From Viridibacterium sediminicola (lineage in GTDB: Bacteria; Pseudomonadota; Gammaproteobacteria; Burkholderiales; Rhodocyclaceae): a stretch of 64,000 nt of DNA. This document shows positions 8,723-17,072 of this stretch, piece after piece. Both the position numbers and the translations under genes were made by a program. Below the pieces are notes generated by a model that was given only the letters and a program-made list of their open reading frames with translations, did no database searches and had not been told where the DNA came from. Where the stretch lies: contig NZ_JBDIVE010000001.1 in NCBI RefSeq assembly GCF_039631295.1, positions 1 to 64,000 of the forward strand. The letters are read 5' to 3'. Position 1 is the first letter of the stretch, and each line of letters opens with the position of its first letter.

Positions 8723-9693
8723 GCGCCGCAACCCGGCGTCAGCGTGCGGTCGTAGGCTTGCTTCTCATTGAAGCTGGCCGGCAGGAAGTTCACGCTGCGC
8801 AGCTGGGTAGCCAGCTCCTTCCAGCGTGCATCGCTCATGCAGCCGATCTTGCTGAGGTCGTGCGAGATCAGGTTCTCGATCATCTCGTTGTTGGCCGCAT
8901 CATAGATGTCTGGCGAGATCTGCTTGTTCATCTCGGTAAGCATGGCTTTGAGGCCGGAGGGATTGCGCACGTAGTTGCTCCAGCCTTTCTGCACCGCCGC
9001 GATGGTCGCTTTCACCAGGGCCGGGTTCTTGCGGATCAGCTCGTCGGTGGTGAACAAGACGCTGTAAGGGCGATAGCCCAGCGCAGGCACCTTGATCTGC
9101 TGCACCGCGATACCCGCTGCCGCCATGCGTGCGGGCAGGTAGAGCGAGTAGCCCTGCTGCACCATCAGCGGGTCATTGCGGAACAGCGTGAGATCGCCGG
9201 TGACGGGAATCTCGCGCGTGCCGCTCAGCTGGTACTGCTTCTTGAGCCATTCCCAGTAGGCATTGCCGATGTTGACGGCGAAGGTGCGTCCCTGCAGATC
9301 CTTGATCGACTTGATCGCCGGATTGCTGTGATACACCAGCGAATACGGCACGTAATCCATGTGCGCAAAGACCGCCCGCACCGGCGCGCCATTGAGGCGC
9401 GCAAGCAGGATGTCATCGGCATTGGCAATGCCGAACTCGGCCTGCCCCGAGGCCACCTGCGGAATCGTCTGAATCTTCGGCCCGCCCTGCAGAACGCTGA
9501 TGGCGATGCCCGCTTCCTTGCCCAGCTTGTCTTGCTGGGCCTGCCAGTAACCGGCCTGATCGGGCTGGGCGAACCAGTTGGTGAGGATGCGCACGTTCTG
9601 CGCGGTCTCGGCCGCCTGCACCGGAGCGCTGAGGACAACACCGGCACTGAGGCCGGCGGCGAATACGGCTTTGAGCAAATGGAAGGATTTCAT
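8719..9693 (-). CDS. Periplasmic substrate-binding protein, NMT1/SsuA type
   Basis: A 324-residue secreted protein with a Sec signal (LLKAVFAAGLSAGVVLSAP, cleavage near AQAAE at about residue 28). The mature start NWFAQPDQAGYWQAQQDKLG is typical of NMT1/THI5-like binding proteins (PF09084), which serve importers for sulfonates, taurine, nitrate or thiamine and riboflavin precursors. The upstream arylsulfotransferase-like gene makes an organosulfur compound plausible, but that is inference. The gene order is binding protein, ATPase, permease. Confidence 0.88.
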   Translation of the reverse strand: MKSFHLLKAVFAAGLSAGVVLSAPVQAAETAQNVRILTNWFAQPDQAGYWQAQQDKLGKEAGIAISVLQGGPKIQTIPQVASGQAEFGIANADDILLARLNGAPVRAVFAHMDYVPYSLVYHSNPAIKSIKDLQGRTFAVNIGNAYWEWLKKQYQLSGTREIPVTGDLTLFRNDPLMVQQGYSLYLPARMAAAGIAVQQIKVPALGYRPYSVLFTTDELIRKNPALVKATIAAVQKGWSNYVRNPSGLKAMLTEMNKQISPDIYDAANNEMIENLISHDLSKIGCMSDARWKELATQLRSVNFLPASFNEKQAYDRTLTPGCGA

Positions 9694-9741
9694 GATGGGG
9701 AACCTCGATGACAGGAAGTATGGACGACAGAAGGCGCGGAA

Positions 9742-10857
9742 TCAGTCTTGCAGCCAGGGCAGCTGTTCGCGGCTGTAGCGGAAGGTCTGGAACACGCTGT
9801 TCTGCGCGCCCGGCACATAACGCCGCGCAGCCTCGTCGGGATACTCGTCAAACCAGGGGATGATGTATTCCCAGACCACTTCGCCGGCAGGCGTCACCTC
9901 GAACAGGCGGCCACTGGCTGATTCGGTGACGTGCGTATTGCCATTGGGCAGGCGCTGGGCGCTGCCCATGTAAGCCGAGTAGAAGGCATTCGCCTGCTGA
10001 TCGGTGTAAGACCAGACCACGGCCTGATCGCGCGGATCGATCTCCAGCACACGCGAAAAGGCAACATGCTTGCCGGTGCGGAAATTGCCGTTGTCGAAGG
10101 TGAGAATGTTGCCATTGGCCAGCGCCACCGGCGCGTGCTGGTGCGACACGATCTGCGGCCCGATGTGCAGGCGCACCACACCGCTGGCGCGCTCAACGCC
10201 GATGATGCCCGAGGTGGTGCGCAGACTCATCAGGACCAGCCCCTCGGCGGTCACGTCGAGCCCATTGATCAGCGGCCAGTGGCCACGACCGAACCCCGGA
10301 TTGATCGGGAAGTCCTCGGGGCGCAGATGCTCCCAGACCTTCCACTCCCAGACGATTTTTCCGCTGCGGTCCACTTCACGGATCACATCGCCATACATCG
10401 TCTCTTCGCCGGGGTGCGCCGTTCCGCCCGGCACACGGGCAGCAAACTCCGCTGGAATCGGCGCGCAGCCGGCATACAGCAGATGGCCATCGGGCAGCCA
10501 GCGCGCGTCGTGGTGATGGGTCGGATCTTCGTAGCGCCAGACCGACTTGCCTTCCGGCGTGACTTCGTAGAAATCGCCGCCATGCCACAACGACCAGGCC
10601 GGATAGATATCGGGCGAGAACACGTGATTGCCGTTGTAGCCGAGATTGCCATTGGGCAGGATCACGGCGGCCCGACCGGGGCGCACCGGCATTTTCCACT
10701 GGTGCACCACTTCACCGAGGATATCCACCAGATAGACATGACCACCGCCCGTTTGCGGCGCAATCAGTGTGTAGCCCCCTGCCGACAGGGCGGGATCATG
10801 GGCAATCAGGCCGACACCACGGCGGCGCTGGGTAATCTGGTCAACAGTCGTACTCAA
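9742..10857 (-). CDS. Arylsulfotransferase-like beta-propeller protein
   Basis: The protein of about 371 residues has repeated propeller-blade motifs: EVDRSGKIVWEW, AVVWSYTD and GEVVWEYI, alternating with LPDGHLL, LANGNIL and LPNGNTHV turns. This is the pattern of the arylsulfotransferase (ASST) families. The conserved His regions GHWPLINGLD and SHQHAPVAL are present. The best start is a TTG at 10857 with GGGAG 7 bases upstream; no ATG lies near. No signal peptide is seen, unlike periplasmic ASST enzymes. It stands 48 bp upstream of the binding-protein gene and is divergent from a LysR gene, so it may process the compound the ABC system imports. Confidence 0.75.
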   Translation of the reverse strand: MSTTVDQITQRRRGVGLIAHDPALSAGGYTLIAPQTGGGHVYLVDILGEVVHQWKMPVRPGRAAVILPNGNLGYNGNHVFSPDIYPAWSLWHGGDFYEVTPEGKSVWRYEDPTHHHDARWLPDGHLLYAGCAPIPAEFAARVPGGTAHPGEETMYGDVIREVDRSGKIVWEWKVWEHLRPEDFPINPGFGRGHWPLINGLDVTAEGLVLMSLRTTSGIIGVERASGVVRLHIGPQIVSHQHAPVALANGNILTFDNGNFRTGKHVAFSRVLEIDPRDQAVVWSYTDQQANAFYSAYMGSAQRLPNGNTHVTESASGRLFEVTPAGEVVWEYIIPWFDEYPDEAARRYVPGAQNSVFQTFRYSREQLPWLQD

Positions 10858-10945
10858 GGCAAGGCTCCCGGACAGTGCGGCGCAAAAGAAGCGCTGACCA
10901 TGGCACTCTAGTGGCTTGAAAGCGTCCGGAATAGCTGTAAATTTT

Positions 10946-10958
10946 TTACGTAGCGTAA
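10946..10958. promoter_or_regulatory. T-N11-A dyad, candidate LysR site
   Basis: TTACG-TAG-CGTAA is a perfect inverted repeat of the T-N11-A form bound by LysR proteins. It lies in the 141-bp AT-rich gap between the TTG start of the propeller gene (10857) and the LysR start (10999), 41 bp before the regulator. Confidence 0.55.
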
Positions 10959-10998
10959 GAAATTTATTTACACTCAAGCCGTTCTTCCGGAGCAAAGC

Positions 10999-11949
10999 AT
11001 GCCTGCCATCTCGCAATCTTTCAGGTGTTTTGACGAAGTCGCGCGACGCGGCTCGGTGCGCAAAGCCGCTGAAGCCCTGCATCTGACGGCAGCCGCCGTG
11101 AATCAGCAGATCCTCAATCTCGAAGCCCTGGTCGGCGTGCCCTTGTTTGATCGCCTGCCACGCGGCATGCAGCTGACCATGGCCGGCGAAGTGATGATCG
11201 CGGCCGTGCGACGCTGCCAGCGCGACTTCGACAATGCCCTGTCGCAGGTTGAAGATCTGCGCTCCTTGCGGCGCGGCCACGTCAATCTGGGGGTCTCGCA
11301 TTCCTCGGCCGAATACCTGATCCCGCATGTCATGGAGCGGGTCATGGAGGCCTATCCGGGGCTGAGCTTCAGCGTACGCTCTGGCAATGGCGAGACCCTG
11401 CTGCGCTGGGTCGCCAATGGTGAAGTCGATATCGCTTACTGCCTGCGCCGCACCCCGCCGCCGGGCATCGAGGAAGTACGCGCCTGGCCGCAGCAGCTGG
11501 GCGTCGTCACGGCGCCGGAACATCCGCTGTTGGCGGACGGACGCCCCTTGCGCATGCGCGACTGCCTGGACTACCCGCTGATCCTGATGTCACCCGACAT
11601 GGAACTGCGCACAGTGGCCGACAGCATCGACGCACGCCTGCGCCGCCAGGGCCGCCCCCTGGTCGAGACCAGCTCGGTCGCCATGGTGCGGCGTCTGGTC
11701 GCGCGCAGCAAAGCCGTCGCTTTCCTGATTCCCGATAATGTTGATGAGGATGTCGGCAACGGCAAACTGGTGTGGACCGCGCTGCAGGACAGCGGCGCCA
11801 GCGCTCACAGCTGCCTTTACCAGCGTGCGGGTTACACCGCGACGGTGGCCACGCAGGTGTTTCTGCAGGCGCTCGACACCGCGATCGAGGAGATTCGCCT
11901 GCGCTTCAGTGTGGATCTCACGCCGCGGCTGAAATCCTTCGCGACCTGA
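10999..11949 (+). CDS. LysR-family transcriptional regulator
   Basis: The 316-residue protein has the N-terminal helix-turn-helix (FDEVARRGSVRKAAEALHL then AAAVNQQILNLEALVG, residues 10-45) and a C-terminal ligand domain. The ATG at 10999 fits the family's usual N-terminus. It is divergent from the arylsulfotransferase-like gene and the ABC operon, with a T-N11-A dyad between them, so it is their likely regulator. It converges on purU with 10 bp between stops. Confidence 0.92.
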   Translation: MPAISQSFRCFDEVARRGSVRKAAEALHLTAAAVNQQILNLEALVGVPLFDRLPRGMQLTMAGEVMIAAVRRCQRDFDNALSQVEDLRSLRRGHVNLGVSHSSAEYLIPHVMERVMEAYPGLSFSVRSGNGETLLRWVANGEVDIAYCLRRTPPPGIEEVRAWPQQLGVVTAPEHPLLADGRPLRMRDCLDYPLILMSPDMELRTVADSIDARLRRQGRPLVETSSVAMVRRLVARSKAVAFLIPDNVDEDVGNGKLVWTALQDSGASAHSCLYQRAGYTATVATQVFLQALDTAIEEIRLRFSVDLTPRLKSFAT

Positions 11950-11959
11950 GCCACCCCGC

Positions 11960-12820
11960 TCAGCGGAACACCACCGTGCGGTTGCCGTTGAGCAGCACAC
12001 GGTCTTCGAGGTGGTAGCGCAGACCGCGCGCGAGCACGGTCTTCTCGATGTCCTTGCCATAGCGCACCATGTCATCGACCGAGTCGGAGTGATCGACGCG
12101 GATCACGTCCTGGTCGATGATCGGCCCCTGGTCGAGCTCGGCGGTGACGTAGTGGCAGGTCGCGCCGATCAGCTTGACGCCGCGCTGGTAGGCCTGGTGA
12201 TACGGCTTGGCGCCGACGAAGCTGGGCAGGAAGCTGTGGTGGATGTTGAGGATCTGCCCCGGATACGCCGCGCAGAGCTCGGGCGAGAGGATCTGCATGT
12301 AACGCGCCAGCACCATGCAGTCGCCACGCACCTCGTCATACAAGCGGGCCACTTCAGCATAAGCCTGCTGCTTGTTGTCGGGCGTCACCGGCACATGGTG
12401 GAAGGGAATGCCATGCCACTCGACGAAGCCGCGCAGCGCGTCGTGGTTGGAGATGATGCAGGGAATCTCGATATCGAGTTCCTTGCTCTGCCAGCGCGCC
12501 AGCAGGTCGTAGAGGCAGTGTTCCTGCTTGCTGACGAGGATCACCACGCGCTTTTTCACCGCACTGTCGGAGATCTTCCAGCTCATCTGCAGCTCTTCGG
12601 CCAAGGGCGCGAAGCGGCTGCGGAACTCGGCGAGGTGGAAGGGCAGCGAATCGGCCTTGATCTCGATGCGCATGAAATAGCGATCATTATCGGGATCGGC
12701 ATGCAGATTGGTTTCAAGGATCCAGCCGCCATGTTCGGCGAGAAAACCGGAAACGCGGGCGACGAGGCCGACCCGGTCAGGGCAGGCGGCGGTGAGGGTG
12801 TAGTAACGCGATGAAGGCAT
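11960..12820 (-). CDS. purU: Formyltetrahydrofolate deformylase
   Basis: The 286-residue protein has an N-terminal ACT domain (TAACPDRVGLVARVSGFLAE, about residues 8-80) and a C-terminal formyltransferase-fold domain with LNIHHSFLPSF, the catalytic Asn-His pair, and ELDQGPIIDQD with the Asp. PurU hydrolyses 10-formyl-tetrahydrofolate to formate and tetrahydrofolate and so balances one-carbon units for purine synthesis. It follows the CHMI gene by 20 bp and is likely the last gene of a thrH-CHMI-purU transcript. Confidence 0.96.
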   Translation of the reverse strand: MPSSRYYTLTAACPDRVGLVARVSGFLAEHGGWILETNLHADPDNDRYFMRIEIKADSLPFHLAEFRSRFAPLAEELQMSWKISDSAVKKRVVILVSKQEHCLYDLLARWQSKELDIEIPCIISNHDALRGFVEWHGIPFHHVPVTPDNKQQAYAEVARLYDEVRGDCMVLARYMQILSPELCAAYPGQILNIHHSFLPSFVGAKPYHQAYQRGVKLIGATCHYVTAELDQGPIIDQDVIRVDHSDSVDDMVRYGKDIEKTVLARGLRYHLEDRVLLNGNRTVVFR

Positions 12821-12840
12821 GGGCAGCGGAAACGTCGATT

Positions 12841-13209
12841 TCAGTGGGTGATGATCAGCTTCTGGTAGGTGTCGGCCAGCATCTCGCCAGCCTCGAAGGT
12901 GATCTGTACACGCAGCCCCGGCGGCGCCTTGAGCGCCTCGGCCACGGCAGCGACCGCCGCCTTGCCCAGTTGCTGGCGCTGCGCAAAACTGCGCCCGGCC
13001 ATCAGCTGCATGCGCAGATGGATGAAGGCCTCGCCCGTCTCGAAGTTGCCGACCAGAAAACTGTCGAGCGGCACGGCGCGGCTCTTGAGCTGCTCGGGTG
13101 CATCGATGATGCCGGTGGCCAGCAAGGCGGCATTGACGGCGCGCAAAGCCCCCGTCACATCCAGCACGCCAGCGAGGTTCTGGGTGTATTCAAGCGTCAG
13201 GTGCGGCAT
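12841..13209 (-). CDS. 5-carboxymethyl-2-hydroxymuconate isomerase family protein
   Basis: The 122-residue protein begins MPHLTLEYTQNL. After Met removal Pro1 would be the catalytic base, as in CHMI (HpaF) and other tautomerase-superfamily enzymes. Its length and the segment FIHLRMQLMAGRSFAQRQQLG match the CHMI family (PF02962). No other homoprotocatechuate-pathway gene lies nearby, so the physiological substrate may differ. It sits 30 bp from thrH and 20 bp from purU on the same strand. Confidence 0.87.
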   Translation of the reverse strand: MPHLTLEYTQNLAGVLDVTGALRAVNAALLATGIIDAPEQLKSRAVPLDSFLVGNFETGEAFIHLRMQLMAGRSFAQRQQLGKAAVAAVAEALKAPPGLRVQITFEAGEMLADTYQKLIITH

Positions 13210-13239
13210 GGCAATTCCGTCCGGATGTAGGTGAAGGCG

Positions 13240-13848
13240 TCAGATGCGCGCCGAAGCTTTGTCGATCTCGGCCCGCAGCTCGGCATAGGAGCGCGTCACC
13301 GGGTACTGCGGGAATTCGCGCACCACGTTCTCGGGCGGATGCATGAGGATGCCGGCATCGGCCTCGCCCAGCATGCTGGTGTCGTTGTACGAATCACCGG
13401 CGGCGATGACCTTGAAGTTGAGGCTCTTGAAAGCCTTGACCGCAGCGCGCTTCTGATCGGGCATGCGCAGGTGGTAATTGACCAGGGTGCCACTGGCATC
13501 CGCTTCAAGGCGGTGACAGAACAACGTCGGCTGGCCCATCTGCAGCATCAGCGGCTGGGCGAATTCGTAGAAGGTGTCGGAGAGGATCACCACCTGGTAG
13601 GTCTTGCGCAGACTGTCGAGAAAATCCTTGCAGCCGTCCATCGGGCGCATCTCGCTGATCACCGCCTGGATGTCCGGCAGGCCCAGCTTGTGCTGCGCGA
13701 GGATGTTCAGGCGGTACTTCATCAGCGTGTCGTAGTTCGGCTCGTCACGCGTGGTGCGGCGCAATTCGGGGATGCCGGTCCGCTGGGCGAACTCGATCCA
13801 GATTTCGGGAACCAGCACGCCTTCCATGTCGAGACAAACGATCTGCAC
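13240..13848 (-). CDS. thrH: ThrH: bifunctional phosphoserine phosphatase/homoserine phosphotransferase
   Basis: The 202-residue protein (GTG start) aligns by eye with Pseudomonas ThrH along its length: CLDMEGVLVPEIWIEFAQ, VVILSDTFYEFAQPLM and AAGDSYNDTSMLGEADAGIL are conserved HAD motifs. Asp7 and Glu9 are the HAD motif-I residues. ThrH dephosphorylates phosphoserine and can pass the phosphate to homoserine. The GTG at 13848 has AAGGG 7 bases upstream and gives the family's usual length; an ATG at 13899 would add a foreign tail. Confidence 0.93.
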   Translation of the reverse strand: MQIVCLDMEGVLVPEIWIEFAQRTGIPELRRTTRDEPNYDTLMKYRLNILAQHKLGLPDIQAVISEMRPMDGCKDFLDSLRKTYQVVILSDTFYEFAQPLMLQMGQPTLFCHRLEADASGTLVNYHLRMPDQKRAAVKAFKSLNFKVIAAGDSYNDTSMLGEADAGILMHPPENVVREFPQYPVTRSYAELRAEIDKASARI

Positions 13849-13917
13849 TTTGAAACCCTTGCAAAAATGGGGAGAAATCAGCGGCATCCAAACCCGCAAA
13901 GCCGCGCGCGAGCGCAG

Positions 13918-13923
13918 ATTCTA
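13918..13923 (-). promoter_or_regulatory. Candidate -10 for thrH operon
   Basis: On the minus strand the hexamer TAGAAT lies about 70 bases before the GTG of thrH. The -35 region is poor. It resembles the TAnAAT hexamers upstream of other genes here. Confidence 0.3.
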
Positions 13924-13963
13924 CATGCTGCGCGCCACCCGCTGTCGGGCAGCGCAGCACTGA

Positions 13964-14407
13964 TCAGGGGCAATCGCAGCGCAGGTCGATCAAACGCTCA
14001 CGTTGCGCGCCACCCTTGTGCTGCAACAACAGGCGCCCGCGATAGCGATGCTGGCTGCAGGTCTTGTGCTGCCGGCCGCAGGTATTCTCTTCCGCCAGTC
14101 CGAGCACCTGCGCCTGCCAGTCGCCGTTGGCCAGGTACAGCACGAAGCGGTCGCCCGGACGGGGCGGGCCCTGGCGCAGCGGGATGTGCTTTTCGTCGCG
14201 CAGGCTCAGCGTTTGCAAGCCTTCGGCCACGCGCACCCAACCGTCCTTGCGCCCTTCGCCCGACCACACCAGCACGGGCGCGCCACGCGGCGACTGCAGC
14301 GGGCGCACCTGGCAGCCGCAGCCTGCGGGCAGATCCTGCGCCAGCAAGGGCAGCAAGTCTTCCGCCGCCTGCGCCGCCGGCAGCATGCCGAGCAGGCCGG
14401 CACACAT
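13964..14407 (-). CDS. Secreted protein of unknown function
   Basis: From the ATG at 14407 the product has 147 residues and begins MCAGLLGMLPAAQAAEDLL, a short Sec signal. The mature part has six cysteines (GCGC at about 32-35, then TC, TC and C.C near the C-terminus) and a motif PRPGDRFVLYLANGDWQAQVLG that suggests a small beta-rich periplasmic domain. I do not recognise the family. Longer in-frame starts exist but would overlap the divergent oxidoreductase-like gene, so the short form is preferred. Ribosome site is not evident. Confidence 0.6.
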   Translation of the reverse strand: MCAGLLGMLPAAQAAEDLLPLLAQDLPAGCGCQVRPLQSPRGAPVLVWSGEGRKDGWVRVAEGLQTLSLRDEKHIPLRQGPPRPGDRFVLYLANGDWQAQVLGLAEENTCGRQHKTCSQHRYRGRLLLQHKGGAQRERLIDLRCDCP

Positions 14408-14419
14408 TAGAATGCGCAG

Positions 14420-14602
14420 ATGAGTACGCCCCCTGCCCGCCTTGCCGCGCCGCCCCAGGCGCCGCGCGAACCCGGCCCCTTCGATTGCTGCGGCAACGAA
14501 TGCGGCGATGCCTGTGTGTGGACTATTTACTACCTGGCCCGCGCGCAATACGAACAAGCGCTCGAAGCCTGGCAGCTGCAACAGCTGCAGGACGAAGACT
14601 GA
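14420..14602 (+). CDS. Small protein with oxidoreductase-like domain
   Basis: This 60-residue protein contains FDCCGNECGDACVWTIYY and LARAQYEQALEAW, the pattern of the oxidoreductase-like N-terminal domain (PF09791), a four-Cys motif found in small bacterial and mitochondrial proteins. Residues 24, 25, 29 and 33 are the cysteines. The role is unknown. It is divergent from the secreted protein with only 12 bp between the starts. Confidence 0.75.
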   Translation: MSTPPARLAAPPQAPREPGPFDCCGNECGDACVWTIYYLARAQYEQALEAWQLQQLQDED

Positions 14603-14637
14603 TCCGCGCTTGATCCGCTCAGCGAGGCGCACCGAAC

Positions 14638-15210
14638 TCAGTGCCCCTTGAGCGCGTAGATGCCCGGCGCATTGCGCCAGTAGCCCTTGTAGTCCATGCC
14701 GCAGCCGAACAGAAAGCGGTCGGGCATCTGCAGGCCGCAGAAATCGGGCTTCATGCCCGGCTCGGCCTTGCGGTCATGGTCCTTGTCGACGAGCACGGCG
14801 CACAGCACTTCGCTGGCGCCCTCGGCGCGCAGGTATTCCATCACGGCCTTGAGCGTATAGCCCTCGTCGAGGATGTCATCGAGCACCAGCACGCTGCGCC
14901 CTTTGAGGTCGCGCGTCGGGCGCACGCGCCAGTCGAGCAGGGTGCCATTGAGCGCATGGCCGTAACGGGTGGCATGCAGGTAATCGAGTTCAAGCGGGAA
15001 CAACAGGCGCGGCAGAATGCGCCCGGCGAGAATCAACCCGCCATTCATGATGGTGAAGACCAGCGGGTTGGCATCGGCCAGGCGCGTGGTGATGGCCTCG
15101 GCCATGGTGTCCAGTGCGCGTTCAACCTGCATGGGTGTCGCCAGGCAATCGGCCTCATCGCGGACCTGGCGGACATCTGCCAGCAGAGCTTCGGTGGTGG
15201 GGCTTGCCAT
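14638..15210 (-). CDS. hpt: Hypoxanthine-guanine phosphoribosyltransferase
   Basis: The 190-residue protein carries the PRPP-binding motif VLVLDDILDEGYTL at about residues 106-119, the pyrophosphate loop FTIMNGGLILAGRI and a purine-site segment KPDFCGLQMPDRFLFGCGMD. It converts hypoxanthine or guanine with PRPP to the nucleotide (purine salvage) in the cytoplasm. GAGGAAAAC directly precedes the ATG. The gene is divergent from the PAP2 gene. Confidence 0.92.
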   Translation of the reverse strand: MASPTTEALLADVRQVRDEADCLATPMQVERALDTMAEAITTRLADANPLVFTIMNGGLILAGRILPRLLFPLELDYLHATRYGHALNGTLLDWRVRPTRDLKGRSVLVLDDILDEGYTLKAVMEYLRAEGASEVLCAVLVDKDHDRKAEPGMKPDFCGLQMPDRFLFGCGMDYKGYWRNAPGIYALKGH

Positions 15211-15244
15211 GTTTTCCTCTTAAGCTGCTGTGTAGTGTCGGCTC

Positions 15245-15250
15245 ATTGTA
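15245..15250 (-). promoter_or_regulatory. Candidate -10 for hpt
   Basis: The minus strand reads TACAAT 35 bases before the hpt start, with a weak TTACTG 18 bases upstream of it. Confidence 0.35.
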
Positions 15251-15322
15251 AACCGCTGCGCCAGCGCGCAGTAAGCATCGCGATCAAACCGGCGAGCGGA
15301 TCAAGGGAGAAAGCGCGAAGGC

Positions 15323-16060
15323 ATGCCTTACAATCCTTGCAACGATTCCGCCCGCATGCCGATGCCCGATCCCTTGATCCAGAGCCTTCCCCAGACCACG
15401 GCTCCGCGCTGGACGCAGACGCTGTGGACGCGCTGCCGCAGCCATCTGCTGTTCAAGACCATCGCGCTGACGCTGTTCCTGACGCTGTTCTTCGTCGCCT
15501 ATTTCCAGCTGCTGCGTCATCCGGTGCATGCCGTGACGACGATGCCGCTGACCTGGCTCGACCAGGCCATCAGCTTCCAGCCCTGGACCCTGATGTTCTA
15601 CGCCTCGCTGTGGGTCTACGTCGCCATTCCGCTGCACCTGACCCAGACACGGCAGCACTTCATCGCGCTGGGCAGCGCCTATTTCTTCCTCTGCCTGAGC
15701 GGGCTGATCTGCTTCTACCTGTGGCCGACCGCCATCCCGCGCCCCGACATCCCGTGGAACGACTATCCGGGTTTCGGCTTTCTGCAGAGCGTGGACTCGG
15801 CCGGCAATGCCTGCCCCTCCCTGCATGTCGCCACCGCCGTATTCGCCGGCATCTGGCTGGAGCGCTTCCTGCGCGCACTGGCAGTGCCGCGCTGGCTGCG
15901 ACTGGGCAATCTGCTGTGGTGCGCCGCCATCGTCTATTCGACCATCGCCACGCGCCAGCACGTGGTGCTCGATGCGGCGGCCGGCAGCTTGCTCGGTATG
16001 CTTTTCGGATGCCTTTCCGCGCCGCTGGGCAGGCGTCTGCTGCCTGGCGCACGGGACTGA
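15323..16060 (+). CDS. PAP2-superfamily membrane phosphatase
   Basis: The 245-residue protein has about six membrane helices and the PAP2 motifs NACPSLHVATAVFAG (about residue 167) and ATRQHVVLDAAAG (about 213), with the catalytic histidines. The form resembles Aur1/inositolphosphotransferase-type PAP2 proteins, which cleave lipid phosphates or pyrophosphates. An alternative ATG at 15356 is possible because a TACAAT hexamer occurs at 15329, inside the longer reading; the longer start has AAGG 3 bases upstream. It precedes the APE-type cluster but may not belong to it, since a clear promoter separates them. Confidence 0.83.
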   Translation: MPYNPCNDSARMPMPDPLIQSLPQTTAPRWTQTLWTRCRSHLLFKTIALTLFLTLFFVAYFQLLRHPVHAVTTMPLTWLDQAISFQPWTLMFYASLWVYVAIPLHLTQTRQHFIALGSAYFFLCLSGLICFYLWPTAIPRPDIPWNDYPGFGFLQSVDSAGNACPSLHVATAVFAGIWLERFLRALAVPRWLRLGNLLWCAAIVYSTIATRQHVVLDAAAGSLLGMLFGCLSAPLGRRLLPGARD

Positions 16061-16066
16061 TATAAT
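16061..16066 (+). promoter_or_regulatory. Promoter -10 of the APE-type operon
   Basis: A perfect TATAAT begins directly after the PAP2 stop codon, 74 bp before the ACP gene. The expected -35 position (16038-16043, TGCTGC) is poor, so activation may be needed. Transcripts would start near 16073. Confidence 0.55.
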
Positions 16067-16140
16067 CGCGTCCCTCCGCAACCGGCGCCAAGACGGCCAA
16101 CACGCCGCCCGCCATCGAAACCAACCACGCTCAAAGTGCC

Positions 16141-16407
16141 ATGCAAACCACGCCGTTTGAACAGGAAGTTGCCCAGCTGATCGTCGAAGCCCTCAATCTC
16201 GAGGTCAAAGCCGAAGAGATTGCCGCCGAAGCGCCGCTGTTCGGTGAGGGCCTGGGCCTGGATTCCATCGACGTGCTGGAGATCTCGCTGGTCGTTGGCA
16301 AGCGTTACGGCGTGCAACTGCGCGCCGACGACCAGGACAACACCAAGACCTTCGCATCGCTGCGCGCGCTGGCTGCCTACATCCAGCAGCACCGCACGAG
16401 CGCCTGA
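16141..16407 (+). CDS. Acyl carrier protein, APE type
   Basis: An 88-residue ACP with GEGLGLDSIDVLEIS at residues 36-50; Ser42 is the phosphopantetheine site. It resembles the ACPs of aryl polyene clusters, which pair with a second ACP, here encoded at 29445-29687. It opens an eleven-gene plus-strand operon in which several neighbours overlap by four bases. The ribosome site is weak. Confidence 0.9.
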   Translation: MQTTPFEQEVAQLIVEALNLEVKAEEIAAEAPLFGEGLGLDSIDVLEISLVVGKRYGVQLRADDQDNTKTFASLRALAAYIQQHRTSA

Positions 16408-16418
16408 GTCCGGCCGCG

Positions 16419-17072
16419 ATGAAGGCACCGCTGCGCATCTTCGCGTGCTGCCTGTTCGGCCTCGTCTATCTGTACATGGCACATCGTGCCGCCACCATCG
16501 GCCAGCCCGCCGAGCTGCTGGTGCTCACCGGCAGTGCGCCGCTCTGCCTGGCCCTGCTCGGCCTGCTCTGGCCGACCCGCCTGCGCTGGCCGGCGCTCAG
16601 CCTCGCTGCCGTGCTGGGCGGCGTGCTCTACCACCAGGCCGAATCCCTGGTGGCGCACGCGGTGTGGCTGTATTTCCTGCAGGATACCGGCAGCAACCTG
16701 CTCGGCTGCGTCATCTTTGCGCGCACCCTGCTACCGGGCCAGGAAGCGCTGTGCTCACGCATGGCACGCTTTGCGCGCGGCGGCGCGCTGGCGCCTTACG
16801 TGGCGCGCTACACCTACATCCTGACCCTCATCTGGGCGGTCTATTTCGCGGCCTGTGCCGCATTCGGCGCTGCGCTGTTCCTCAGCGGGCACATTGAAGC
16901 CTGGTCGTGGTTTGCCAATGTGCTGACCTGGCCGCTGACCGCCCTGCTGTTCCTCCTCGAATACCCGGTGCGTCTGTGTCTGGTGCCGCGCGCCGAGCGC
17001 GCCACCCTGGCCGAGACGGTGCGCGGCATCATTGCCTCCAGCAAGGCACAGGCTGCGGGCAGGCCCTCATGA
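16419..17072 (+). CDS. COG4648-type membrane protein, ApeG-like
   Basis: The 217-residue protein has about six membrane helices with short loops and ends in a basic cytoplasmic tail. Proteins of this kind sit between the ACP and acyl-CoA ligase genes in aryl polyene clusters, where they are called ApeG; their task is unknown. It starts 11 bp after the ACP gene and its stop overlaps the next ATG (17069-17072). Confidence 0.75.
   Translation: MKAPLRIFACCLFGLVYLYMAHRAATIGQPAELLVLTGSAPLCLALLGLLWPTRLRWPALSLAAVLGGVLYHQAESLVAHAVWLYFLQDTGSNLLGCVIFARTLLPGQEALCSRMARFARGGALAPYVARYTYILTLIWAVYFAACAAFGAALFLSGHIEAWSWFANVLTWPLTALLFLLEYPVRLCLVPRAERATLAETVRGIIASSKAQAAGRPS

Noticed and set aside
7158..9693. 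Naming the ABC system ssuABC or tauABC
   Set aside because: The binding protein cannot be assigned to a substrate by eye, and NMT1-type proteins also serve thiamine, riboflavin and nitrate uptake.
10858..11523. Upstream extension of the arylsulfotransferase-like frame
   Set aside because: It runs antisense through the LysR gene; the TTG at 10857 with GGGAG fits the domain start.
15323..16060. PAP2 gene as part of the polyene cluster
   Set aside because: A perfect TATAAT follows its stop and starts the ACP operon; membership is possible but not shown.
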